Assembly: GCF_034675905.1 (NCBI RefSeq)
Contig: NZ_JAUCCV010000005.1
Coordinates: 62,001-126,000 of the forward strand
Direction: 5' to 3'
Origin: Castellaniella sp034675905
Lineage (GTDB): Bacteria; Pseudomonadota; Gammaproteobacteria; Burkholderiales; Burkholderiaceae_B
Length of the DNA stretch: 64,000 nt
This document shows positions 16,085-26,200 of this stretch, piece after piece; the stretch's first letter is position 1; each line of letters opens with the position of its first letter. The notes below the pieces were generated by a model. The model made no database searches. It saw nothing but the letters and a program-made list of their open reading frames with translations, and was not told the DNA's origin. The position numbers and the translations under genes are program-made.

Positions 16085-17212
16085 ATGCCAGGATTGCTGC
16101 CTCAAGTCGACCCGGACGGTTTGTTGGAATATTCCGTGGTCTATACCGATCGCGCCCTGAACCATATGTCCCAATCGTTTCAGGAGGTCATGCGTGATAT
16201 TTCAAAGACCTTGAAAGCCGTCTACGGCGCCCATTCGGCCATCGTGATTCCCGGCAGCGGCACCTTCGGCATGGAAGCCGTCGCCCGCCAATTCGGGACG
16301 GGCAAGCGCTGCCTGGTCATCCGCAACGGTTGGTTCAGCTACCGCTGGACGCAGATTTTCGAAACCGGCGATATTCCGTCGGCGTCGCACGTGCTCAAGG
16401 CCCGTCCGGTCGAGTCCGGCGATCAGGCGCATTTCGCACCGCCGCCGGTTGCGGAAGTCATCGCCGCCATCCAGGCATTCAAACCCGATGTCGTCTTTGC
16501 CGCCCATGTGGAAACGGCCTCCGGCATCATGCTGCCCGATGACTACATCCGCCAGGTGGCCGATGCCGTGCATGCGGCTGGCGGCTTGTTTGTGCTGGAT
16601 TGCATTGCTTCCGGCACCCTCTGGGTCAATATGCGGGATGTGCATGTGGACGTGCTGATTTCCGCCCCGCAAAAGGGCTGGACGTCTTCCGCCTGCTGCG
16701 GTCTGGTGATGTTGGGCGAGACTGCCCGCCAGCGCATCGAATCCACGCAAAGCACCAGTTTTGCCTGCGATTTGCGCAAGTGGCTGGGCATCATGGAAGC
16801 CTACGAAAAGGGCGGTCATGCTTATTACACGACTTTGCCCACGGATTCCCTGATCGTGTTGCGCAACGTCATGGCCGAGACCGAAGCCTATGGCTACGAC
16901 AAGGTCAAGGCCGAGCAGCAGCAACTGGGCAATGCCGTGCGTGCCTTGTTGCGCGAACGCGGCTTCAAGAGCGTCGCCGCGCCGGGCTTCGAAGCGCCGG
17001 GTGTCGTGGTCAGCTACACCACGGATGACGGCATCCAGTCCACGCGCAAATTCGCGCAGGCTGGTCTGCAGGCCGCCGCCGGCGTGCCGTTGGCCTGCGA
17101 CGAGCCGGAGGGCTTCAAGACGTTTCGCATCGGTCTGTTCGGCCTGGACAAGCTGCACAACATCGAGCGCACCGTCGGTACGCTGGCCCAGGCGCTGGAC
17201 CGCATGCAGTAA
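16085..17212 (+). CDS. class V PLP-dependent aminotransferase, alanine-glyoxylate/serine type
   Basis: A 375-residue fold-type I aminotransferase of class V. SAPQKGWTSSACCGLV near residue 198 holds the PLP lysine, and AAHVETASGIMLPDDYI precedes it. The ATG at 16085 is preferred over a TTG at 16073 because TTGGAGAAACCC supplies the ribosome-binding site. It is monocistronic: a 157-base upstream gap with inverted repeats, and a convergent ABC permease gene four bases downstream. The family includes alanine-glyoxylate, serine-pyruvate and phosphonate enzymes; the precise substrate is unresolved. Confidence 0.82.
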   Translation: MPGLLPQVDPDGLLEYSVVYTDRALNHMSQSFQEVMRDISKTLKAVYGAHSAIVIPGSGTFGMEAVARQFGTGKRCLVIRNGWFSYRWTQIFETGDIPSASHVLKARPVESGDQAHFAPPPVAEVIAAIQAFKPDVVFAAHVETASGIMLPDDYIRQVADAVHAAGGLFVLDCIASGTLWVNMRDVHVDVLISAPQKGWTSSACCGLVMLGETARQRIESTQSTSFACDLRKWLGIMEAYEKGGHAYYTTLPTDSLIVLRNVMAETEAYGYDKVKAEQQQLGNAVRALLRERGFKSVAAPGFEAPGVVVSYTTDDGIQSTRKFAQAGLQAAAGVPLACDEPEGFKTFRIGLFGLDKLHNIERTVGTLAQALDRMQ

Positions 17213-17216
17213 ATAT

Positions 17217-17974
17217 TTATGGGCGCAGGCGGTAGCCGGTCCGAAAGATCCAGGCTACCGCCGCCAGGCACATGACCAGAAACAGGGTCGTCATGCCCAG
17301 GCTCAGCCAGATATTGACGTCGGCCAGGCCAAAGAAGCTCCAGCGAAAGCCGCTGACCAGATAGACCACCGGGTTGGCCAGCGTCACGGTCTGCCAGAAA
17401 GGCGGCAGCATGTCGATGGAATAGAAGCTGCCCCCCAGAAAGGTCAGGGGGGTGACGATCAGCAGCGGCACGAATTGCAGTTTTTCAAAGTTGTCCGCCC
17501 AGATGCCGATGATGAATCCCAGCAGACTGAAGGTAAACGCGGTCAGGATCATGAAGGCGAGCATGGCCAGGGGATGGTCGATGCGCAAGGGCACGAACAG
17601 CGTGGCGGTGGCCAGAATGATCACCCCCAGGATGATGGATTTCGTGGCGGCTGCGCCAACGTAGCCCAGCAGGATTTCCAGGTAAGACAGCGGAGCGGAC
17701 AGGATTTCGTAAATAGTGCCGGTGAATTTCGGGAAATAAATACCGAAGGCGGCGTTCGAGATGCTGTGGGTCAGCAGCGACAGCATGATCAGCCCCGGCA
17801 CGATGAAGGCTCCGTAACTGACGTCGCCCACCTGCTGGATGCGCGACCCGATCGCGGTGCCGAACACCACGAAATACAAAGAGGTCGAAATGACCGGGGC
17901 GACGATGCTTTGCAGCAGAGTGCGCCGGGTGCGGGCCATCTCGAAACGATAGATGGCGTAGATGGCGGGCCAGT

Positions 17975-17978
<4 letters not shown>
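17217..17978 (-). CDS. ABC-2 type transporter permease
   Basis: A 253-residue membrane protein with six hydrophobic segments, of the ABC-2 family (YadH/NodJ-like). It begins NWPAIYAIYRFEMARTRRTL and contains the conserved PLTFLGGSFYSIDMLPPFWQ. It forms an exporter with the ATPase encoded upstream, whose stop overlaps its start by four bases. The cargo is unknown; close families move polysaccharides, drugs or lipids. Confidence 0.87.
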
Positions 17979-18946
<968 letters not shown>

Positions 18947-18985
18947 AGTGCGAGAAAATAGGGCGAAGGGCCTAGCGTAACCCGG

Positions 18986-20386
18986 ATGGAGAAATCAGTG
19001 CGATCCAGCATCACCCTCAAACTGTTTCTGGCGATTCTGGCGACTTGCATCGTCGTGGCGCTGGCCATGGGCGTGGCGGTGCGGGTCAGTTTCGACAGCG
19101 GTTTTGATGATTATGTCCAGGAACGCGAGCAGCAGCGTCTGGATACGCTGGCCCAGCTGCTGGCGGCTGACTATGCTGAATTCGGCGGTTGGCAGTTTTT
19201 GTCTGATCGCCGCGATCACTGGTGGCGCAGCCTGCGCCTGTCGCGGCGTGATTTATCTGATCGGCGGGGACATGATGGCGGGCCGCCGCTGCGGGTGACG
19301 CTGATAGACGGGCAGGGCGACTGGCTGGCCGGTCCTCGTGTGCGGCCTGCCGCCGACATGCGCCGCGTGCCGGTCGTCGCCTTGGGGCAAACGGTGGGCT
19401 GGTTGCTGACGCCGCCTTTCATGCCGCGGGTGGTCAGCGACGACATCGACGAGCAGTTCCAGTCGCGGCAGCTGCGAGCGACCTGGGTCATCGTCGGCCT
19501 GTCGGTCTTGCTGGCCGCGTTGGTCAGCCTGTTGCTGGCGCGGATATTGTTGGTGCCGGTACGGCGTCTGGCGCAGGCCACGCATCGTCTGGCGAGCGGC
19601 GATTATCAGGCGCGGGTGCGTGTGGGGGCGCCGGATGAATTGGGCAGGCTGGCTCGGGACTTCAATCGCCTGGCGCACAATCTGGCGCGGCACGAGCAGT
19701 GGCGGCGTGAATTGATGGCTGACGTGTCGCATGAACTGCGTACGCCATTGGCGGTGCTGCGTGGTGAAATCGAGGCCTTGCAAGATGGCTTGCGCCCCTT
19801 GGACCAGGCGGCCTTGGCTTCGCTGGTGCACGAGGTCAAGCAACTCAGCGATTTGATCGACGACCTGTATGAGTTGTCGCTGGCGGATGTGGGGGCCTTG
19901 AATTACCACCTGGAAGCGGTAGACCTGGAATCCATTGTCACGCAGGCGGTGGATGCCGTACGGGACCGTTTCGAGCGCCATGGCCTGGCGCTGGATGTGC
20001 ATGTGACGCCGGGTTTGATGCTGCAGGGGGACGCGCGGCGTTTGTCGCAATTGGTGGGCAATTTGTTGGAAAACAGCTTGCGGTATACGGACAGCCCGGG
20101 TCAGGTCCGGGTGAGAGCCGGCCGTCAGGGCGGTGACGTGTTGCTGGAAATCGCGGACACGGCCCCGGGGGTTGCGCCCGAGCATCTGTCGCGCCTGTTC
20201 GAGCGCTTGTACCGGGCGGAAGCCTCGCGCAGCCGTCAGTATGGCGGCGCCGGCCTGGGGCTGGCGATCTGCCGCCGCATTGTCGAAGCGCATGGCGGGC
20301 AGATCAGCGCCTCGGCAGCCGATCTGGGGGGGCTGGCCATACAGATGCGCTGGCCTGCCAATGGAATCACAGAGGGAATCGCATGA
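18986..20386 (+). CDS. baeS: membrane sensor histidine kinase, BaeS-like
   Basis: A 466-residue sensor kinase. TM1 is at about residues 12-32, followed by a periplasmic sensor region of about 135 residues, TM2 near 165-190, and HAMP with PVRRLAQATHRLASGDYQAR. The phosphoacceptor histidine is in DVSHELRTPL, the N box in GNLLENSLRY, and the ATP lid in YGGAGLGLAI. A GTG at 18998 preceded by ATGGAGAAATCA is an equally plausible start. The response regulator gene follows with a four-base overlap. BaeS-type kinases sense envelope stress; the facing Spy-like gene supports that reading. Confidence 0.85.
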   Translation: MEKSVRSSITLKLFLAILATCIVVALAMGVAVRVSFDSGFDDYVQEREQQRLDTLAQLLAADYAEFGGWQFLSDRRDHWWRSLRLSRRDLSDRRGHDGGPPLRVTLIDGQGDWLAGPRVRPAADMRRVPVVALGQTVGWLLTPPFMPRVVSDDIDEQFQSRQLRATWVIVGLSVLLAALVSLLLARILLVPVRRLAQATHRLASGDYQARVRVGAPDELGRLARDFNRLAHNLARHEQWRRELMADVSHELRTPLAVLRGEIEALQDGLRPLDQAALASLVHEVKQLSDLIDDLYELSLADVGALNYHLEAVDLESIVTQAVDAVRDRFERHGLALDVHVTPGLMLQGDARRLSQLVGNLLENSLRYTDSPGQVRVRAGRQGGDVLLEIADTAPGVAPEHLSRLFERLYRAEASRSRQYGGAGLGLAICRRIVEAHGGQISASAADLGGLAIQMRWPANGITEGIA

Positions 20387-21078
20387 ATATCCTGGTTGTC
20401 GAGGACGAACCCAAATTGGCCGAGGTGCTGCGCACCTATCTAGAAGCCGCGGGTTATGCGGTCCGCTGGGTGGACAACGGTTTGCAGGTCATGGATATCG
20501 TGCGCGAATGGGCGCCCGACTTGGTGCTATTGGATCTGATGTTGCCGGGGCGAGACGGTCTGGATATCTGCCGGGACATCCGCGCCCAGACGACGATTCC
20601 GGTCATCATGGTGACCGCCCGCACCGAGGAAATCGACCGGCTGCTGGGCCTGGAACTGGGGGCGGATGACTATATCTGCAAACCCTACAGTCCCCGCGAA
20701 GTCGTCGCCCGGGTGCGGGCGGTGCTGCGCCGGGCCGAGGCCGCCGTGGCGGCGCCTGCGGCGGATGGGGCGTCTGCGTCGGGGTTGATGATCCAGGCCG
20801 AAGCCTGGCAAGCCCGCCTGGATGGGGTGGCGCTGGATCTGACGCCAGTCGAATTCCGTCTGTTGGCCCTGTTGGCCAGCCAGCCGGGGCGGATCTTCAG
20901 CCGGGATCAAGTGCTGGATGGTTTGTACGACGACCACCGCGTCGTCACGGATCGCACCGTGGATAGCCATGTCAAAAATCTGCGCCGCAAGCTGGCGGAT
21001 GTGCGCCCCGATGAAGACCTGATCCGCTCGGTGTACGGGGTGGGATATCGGCTCGAACTGTCAGGGGGTGCATCATGA
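20383..21078 (+). CDS. baeR: OmpR-family response regulator, BaeR-like
   Basis: A 231-residue two-domain regulator. The receiver domain begins ILVVEDEPKLAE, with the phosphorylation site D51 in LLDLMLPGRDG and the conserved lysine in CKPYSPRE. The C-terminus is an OmpR winged helix (LTPVEFRLLALLASQPGRIF; DRTVDSHVKNLRRKL). It overlaps the kinase gene by four bases and its stop overlaps the next gene's start, so the three genes form one unit. Confidence 0.88.
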   Translation: MNILVVEDEPKLAEVLRTYLEAAGYAVRWVDNGLQVMDIVREWAPDLVLLDLMLPGRDGLDICRDIRAQTTIPVIMVTARTEEIDRLLGLELGADDYICKPYSPREVVARVRAVLRRAEAAVAAPAADGASASGLMIQAEAWQARLDGVALDLTPVEFRLLALLASQPGRIFSRDQVLDGLYDDHRVVTDRTVDSHVKNLRRKLADVRPDEDLIRSVYGVGYRLELSGGAS

Positions 21079-21608
21079 TGCAGCGGCTGTTTGGTCTGGA
21101 TGCTGGCGCACGGTGGGCCGCCCTGTCGCGCTGGTGGCTGATGGCTGGGCTGGCAGCCGTTCTGGCGGGGTGCGCGGGGCCTTCAGGGCCGCAGCATACC
21201 GGTCAGGCATTCATCCAGATCGATGCAGCGCAACGCACCGAGGTCGTGATGACGGCGCTTAGCCTGTTGGATACCAAATACCGCTACGGCAGCGCCCGGC
21301 CTGCAGGGGGATTGGATTGCAGCGGCTTGGTCAAATATGTGTTTGCCACGGCGACGCGCACGACGCTGCCGCACAACACGGATCAGATTGCGCAGCTTAG
21401 CCGCTCCGTGCCGCGCCGGGATTTGCAACCGGGCGATCTGGTGTTTTTCAACACGCTGGGGCAGCCCAATTCGCACATGGGCATTTACCTGGGGGATGGC
21501 CGTTTCATCAACGCTCCCTCGACAGGCGGGCAGGTGCGCGTGGATTCTTTGGATAACCCCTATTACCGCAAGCACTTCCAGTCAGTTGGAACCCTGTTTG
21601 GCAGCTGA
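21075..21608 (+). CDS. NlpC/P60-family lipoprotein (cell-wall endopeptidase)
   Basis: A 177-residue predicted outer-envelope lipoprotein. Its N-terminus has a signal peptide and lipobox LAGC ending near residue 35. The C40 peptidase domain has catalytic cysteine in LDCSGLVKYVF and histidine in NSHMGIYLGDGRF. Such enzymes cleave peptide bonds in peptidoglycan stems. Overlap with the baeR stop makes it part of the two-component operon, so wall remodelling may belong to the envelope-stress response. Confidence 0.88.
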   Translation: MMQRLFGLDAGARWAALSRWWLMAGLAAVLAGCAGPSGPQHTGQAFIQIDAAQRTEVVMTALSLLDTKYRYGSARPAGGLDCSGLVKYVFATATRTTLPHNTDQIAQLSRSVPRRDLQPGDLVFFNTLGQPNSHMGIYLGDGRFINAPSTGGQVRVDSLDNPYYRKHFQSVGTLFGS

Positions 21609-21647
21609 GGGGGTGTCTTTGCCTTGGGACGGCCCGGCGACAAAGAG

Positions 21648-21691
21648 GGCCCCCGCGCGGCGCAAGCGGGCGCCTGCTGGCAGGGGGGGCC
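21648..21691. repeat. GC-rich inverted repeat between convergent genes
   Basis: GGCCCCC at 21648-21654 pairs with GGGGGCC at 21685-21691 in the 111-base gap between the NlpC/P60 gene and the Spy-like gene. It could terminate transcription in both directions, but it lacks a T-run. Confidence 0.3.
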
Positions 21692-21719
21692 GTGAAGTGA
21701 CAGCGGAGCGCTTGGGTGA

Positions 21720-22202
21720 TCAGGATTTCTTCATGCCGGATTCGCCTTTGTCTTTACGTTGATGGCGTTTGGCCATTTGCTGCCGCTGTTCAGGCGTCAG
21801 GACGGCGCGGATCTGGGCCATGGATTGCGCCCGCAGCAGCGCCAGCTGACCCTGGGCCTGGCCCAGTGTGTCGGCGGCTTGTTTGGCCTTGGCTTGATCA
21901 AAGGCATCTGACTGGCTCAGCTCGCGCAGCGTGCCGGCAGCGGCTTTTATCGCCTTTTTCTGATCGTAGACGGCTTGTTCCTGGTCGTGGCGGATCTTGA
22001 AGATCTGGTCCTGCTGATCCTGGCTGAGGTTCAAGCCGCGCAGCCAGCGGTCGCCATGTTGCCGGGCCTGATGATCGGCTTTCTGGTGGTGGCGCGCACC
22101 TTCGGCGTGCGGGCCGGACGCTGCGTTGACGGCCAGCGGTGCGGCAATGATGGCGGCTGCCAGGGCCAGAGCGGAAAAAGTACGAGTGGCTTGGATCGTC
22201 AT
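21720..22202 (-). CDS. Spy/CpxP-like periplasmic protein with LTxxQ motifs
   Basis: A 160-residue secreted protein. A signal peptide ends near residue 27 (VNAASG). The mature part is charged and helical, with two LTxxQ-like motifs, LNLSQDQQ near residue 57 and VLTPEQRQQ near residue 138, as in Spy, CpxP and ZraP. The tail is very basic. Family members are ATP-independent chaperones or stress sensors in the periplasm. The gene faces the BaeSR-like operon; in E. coli spy is a BaeR target, so regulation by that system is a reasonable guess. Confidence 0.75.
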   Translation of the reverse strand: MTIQATRTFSALALAAAIIAAPLAVNAASGPHAEGARHHQKADHQARQHGDRWLRGLNLSQDQQDQIFKIRHDQEQAVYDQKKAIKAAAGTLRELSQSDAFDQAKAKQAADTLGQAQGQLALLRAQSMAQIRAVLTPEQRQQMAKRHQRKDKGESGMKKS

Positions 22203-22337
22203 GATCTGTGTCCTTCTGGTGTGGCCGTACCCGGGTGGTGCGGCGATGGAGACAGATTACGGGCCGACTGCGGCGCAACCGTGGATGAAATGTGGAAAAA
22301 ATATGGAACCGTCCAGAGCAGGCCGTGGGCCGCAGGA

Positions 22338-22370
22338 CGCGTCAAGCCGTTGGTGCGACGGCTTGACGCG
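22338..22370. repeat. perfect 13-bp inverted repeat after yggS
   Basis: The 13-bp arms (22338-22350 and 22358-22370) surround a 7-base loop just beyond the 3' end of yggS. The stem is strong enough to be a transcript end, although no T-run follows on the coding strand. Confidence 0.45.
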
Positions 22371-22375
22371 ATCGG

Positions 22376-23161
22376 TCAGGGCTTGGTCTTGTCTTCTGGC
22401 CAGTAATAGCTGTCGGGCAACGTCCGCGATCCGAAGATCGCCTGGCCGACGCGCACCGTGGTGGCGCCTTCTTCAATGGCCCATTCAAAATCGCCCGACA
22501 TGCCCATCGATAATTCGGCAAAGGCCTCGCCCTGGGGGGCGTCCTGGCGCAGTTGATCGCGCAGGGTGCGCAGCAGTACGAAGCAGGGCCGCACATGGTT
22601 TTTGTCGGACGAGAACAGCGCCAGCGTCATCAGGCCGCGCACCCGCAAGCTGCTGTAAGCGGGCAGGGCGCGGACGAAATTCAGCACCTGATCGGGCGCC
22701 AGCCCGAACTTGCTGTCTTCGTTCGAGGTATTCACCTGCACGAACACATCCAGGCTGCGGCCTTCTTCCTGCAGGCGGCGGTCCAGGGCCTCAGCCACGC
22801 GCAGATTGTCCAGGGCCTGGAATTCCTGTGCGAAACGGGCCACGAATTTGGCCTTGTTGGTCTGCAGGTGGCCGATGACGGCCCAGTGCAGATCTGTCAG
22901 GTCGTTCATGGTTTCCCATTTGCCGTAGGCTTCCTGCACCTTGTTTTCGCCCAGCAGGCGGCAGCCCGCCGCGTAGGCCATGCGAATGCGGGATTCGTCC
23001 ACGGTCTTGCTGACCGGCAGCAGACGGATGTCGGCCGGATCGCGGCCTGCGCGAGAGCAGGCGGCGGCGATTCTATGCCGGATATCGGCTAGATTGGCCT
23101 GGATTTCTTCCTGGGACGATGCCGTCTGGTAAGCGGGACGGACCGGTGGAACAGCGCTCAT
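22376..23161 (-). CDS. yggS: YggS-family pyridoxal-phosphate homeostasis protein
   Basis: A 261-residue single-domain PLP-binding protein with the fold of the alanine racemase barrel. The PLP lysine lies in LLPVSKTVDESRI near residue 51, and GENKVQEAYGKWE and GLMTLALFSSDKN are family motifs. It keeps free PLP and vitamin B6 balance and is not known to be an enzyme. Its N-terminus is about 20 residues longer than E. coli YggS. It diverges from recC across 129 bases. Confidence 0.9.
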   Translation of the reverse strand: MSAVPPVRPAYQTASSQEEIQANLADIRHRIAAACSRAGRDPADIRLLPVSKTVDESRIRMAYAAGCRLLGENKVQEAYGKWETMNDLTDLHWAVIGHLQTNKAKFVARFAQEFQALDNLRVAEALDRRLQEEGRSLDVFVQVNTSNEDSKFGLAPDQVLNFVRALPAYSSLRVRGLMTLALFSSDKNHVRPCFVLLRTLRDQLRQDAPQGEAFAELSMGMSGDFEWAIEEGATTVRVGQAIFGSRTLPDSYYWPEDKTKP

Positions 23162-23202
23162 GGCAAGCCTCGGATCATGCAGTCACAAATCCATTAAGGA
23201 TA

Positions 23203-23216
23203 CCCGCAATTGCGGG
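23203..23216. promoter_or_regulatory. 14-bp perfect palindrome in the yggS-recC divergent region
   Basis: CCCGCAATTGCGGG is a perfect palindrome 42 bases upstream of yggS and 75 bases upstream of recC. It sits where both promoters must lie, so a dimeric repressor site is possible. Confidence 0.35.
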
Positions 23217-23290
23217 CGCAGGCCTGGGTGAACAGCTGGCTTTGCAGCGTGAATCCCGTATCATGCTGTTGTTGAGGACGGGAGGCATGC

Positions 23291-26200
23291 ATGCGGGAAC
23301 CAGCGACGGAACTGATGCCAGGTCTGGTGCTGGTGCATGGCAACCGGGCTGAACAGCTGCGCGACATTCTGGTCGCCTGGATGCAGCACGACCCGCTGAG
23401 TCCGCTGGAAAATGAATGCCTGCTGGTCCACAGCAACGGGATCGCCCAGTGGCTGCGTCTGGCGCTGGCCCAGGATGATCAGGGCGGGATTGCGGCAGCG
23501 CTGGATTTTCTGCTGCCCTCGCGTTTCATGTGGCAGGCCTATCGTAGCGTGCTGGGGGCCGGCGCCGTGCCCGAAGACTCCCCCCTGGACAAGGACGCCT
23601 TGATCTGGCGTCTGATGCGTTTGCTCCCGACCGTGCTGGATCGGCCTGAATACGCGGTGTTGCAGCGGTTTCTGGCGGATGATGCCGATGTGCGCAAGCG
23701 CTATCAACTGGCCGGCCGGCTGGCGGATCTGTTCGATCAGTACCAGGTCTATCGGGCCGACTGGCTGCAGGCCTGGTCCGAAGGCCGCACCGCGCTGCCC
23801 GATGGCCGAGGCCAGTCACAGGAACTCCCGGCGACGCAAGCCTGGCAGGCCCATCTGTGGCGCGCATTGCTGGATGATCTGGGCATGCAGGCGGCTGGCG
23901 TCGTTGGCCGCGCCGCGACTCACGAATCCTTCATGGCCAGCGTCCTGTCGGCCGATGCAGCGGATCGCCCCGCAGGTCTGCCGCGCCGCATCCTGGTATT
24001 CGGTATTTCCGCCATGCCGCGACAGACCTTCGAGGCGCTGGCCGGACTATCGCGCTGGGTGCAGATACTGGTCTGCGTCCATAACCCTTGCGCCCATTAT
24101 TGGGCGGATATTCAGGGGGACCGGGATCTGCTGCGGGCGCGGTTTCGCCGCCAGGCCCGCCGGCCGGGAATGCCGGAGGTGCTGGATGACACGGCGCTGC
24201 ATCAACAGACGCATCCCTTGCTGGCATCCTGGGGGAGGCAGGGGCGCGACTATATCGGCATGCTCGATGATTTCGACGACCCTGCCCAGCGCGCGCGCTG
24301 GGACCCCTTATTCGCTGCGCTGCATCGGCGTATCGATGCATTTGAGGAACTACCCGGCGGCAGCTTGCTGGCGCAGTTGCAGGATGATATCCGCGATCTG
24401 CGCCCCTTGTCCGAAACACGCGCCCGCTGGCCGACGGTGGATCCGCTACGCGACGAGTCCATCCGTTTTCAGGTGGCCCATAGCGCCCAGCGCGAGGTGG
24501 AAATTCTGCAGGACCAGCTGCTGGCTGCCTTTCAGGCGGACCCTGCCTTGCAGCCACGCGACGTCATCGTCATGGTGCCCGACATCGAGGCCTATGCGCC
24601 CTACATCCAGGCCGTGTTCGGTCTGTACGGGCCACGCGACTGGCGCCATATTCCCTATGCCCTGGCTGATCGCAGCTCGCGCCGTGCCGATCCGCTGGTG
24701 ATCGTGCTGGAACAATTGCTGTCGCTGCCGCGCCTGCGGCTGGGCATCAATGAAGTCCTGGAATGGCTGGAAGTGCCCGCCTTGCGGCAGCGTTTCGGGA
24801 TTGCGGCCGAGGATCTGCCCTTGTTGCAGACCTGGGCCAAAGAATCCCAGGTGCGCTGGGGGCTGCATGCGGCACACCGGGCGACGTTCGAATTGGATCA
24901 AAACCCGCAGGCGGCGCACCGGCATACCTGGCATTTCGGCCTGCAGCGCATGCTGCTGGGGTATGCGGCAGGCGCCGATGCCCCTGCCTGGCAGGGCATC
25001 GAGCCCTACGATGAACCGGCCGGGCTGCAGGCCGCCGTCCTGGGGGGGCTGGCCCATTTCCTGGATGCCTTGGACCGCTATTGGCAACGGCTGAGCGAGT
25101 CCGCCAGTCCGTCGCAGTGGGGCAGCTGCCTGCAGGCCCTGCTGAATGATTTTTTTGCGCCGGATCAGGATGCTGACACCTTGATCCTGAGCCGCTTTCG
25201 CGAAGGCTTGCAGGATTGGCTGCAGCACTGCCAGGCAGCCGGTCTGCAGGAACCTTTGCCGTCGGGCATCGTGGCCGAGCATTGCCTGGCCTGGCTGGAT
25301 CAGGGCGGCCTGTCCCAGCGATTCTTTGCCGGCGCCGTGACGTTTGCCACCTTGATGCCGATGCGGGCCATTCCTTTTCGCCGGGTATGTCTGCTGGGCA
25401 TGCAGGATGGCGCCTTTCCGCGGATCCGTCCGCCATCCGACATGGATCTGATGGCCACCCACCCGCGCCCGGGAGACCGTTCGCGACGGGAAGATGACCG
25501 CTATCTGTTTCTGGAAGCCTTGTTGTCCGCCCGTGAACAACTGAGCATCTCGTGGATCGGCCATAGCATTCAGGATAATGCCGAGCAACCGCCGTCGGTG
25601 CTGGTTGCCCAGTTGCGCGACCATCTGGACCGGGGGTGGCGCAGCATCCAGGAAGGCCCGCTGCTGTCCGAGGCATTGACCTGTCACCACCCCTTGCAAC
25701 CCTTCAGTCGACGCTATTTTCCCCGCTTGCCGGCGGCGGGGCCGCAGGGCTTGTTCACCTATGCCGTCGAATGGCGCACGGCGCAACGGGATGCCGAACA
25801 AGCGCAGACCGCAACGATGGGTACGGCAGATCTGCCGCCCTTGCGTCTGTCGGATGCGCCCCTGACCCTGAGCCGCTTGAGCGCCTTTCTGGCGCATCCC
25901 GTGCGGAATTTCTTCCAGCAGCGGCTGCAGGTCAGTTTTCAGGATGCCAGCGCCGCGCTCGATGAGGACGAGCCCTATGCGCACGATGCGCTTGAGCGCT
26001 GGCGCCTGTGTCAGGAACTGCTCGATGCCGCCGTCTCGGCGCAGCGCGGCGTGCCGGCGCAGGATGCCCGCCGCGACAGCCTGACGCCGTCCATCTGGCG
26101 GGCGGTCGATCAGGGGCTGCGGCGCCAGCAGCGTCGCGGTGATCTGGTGGATGGGGCGCTGGGCCGTGTGGCCGCCGATGCGCTGCGCAGCCTGCTGGAT

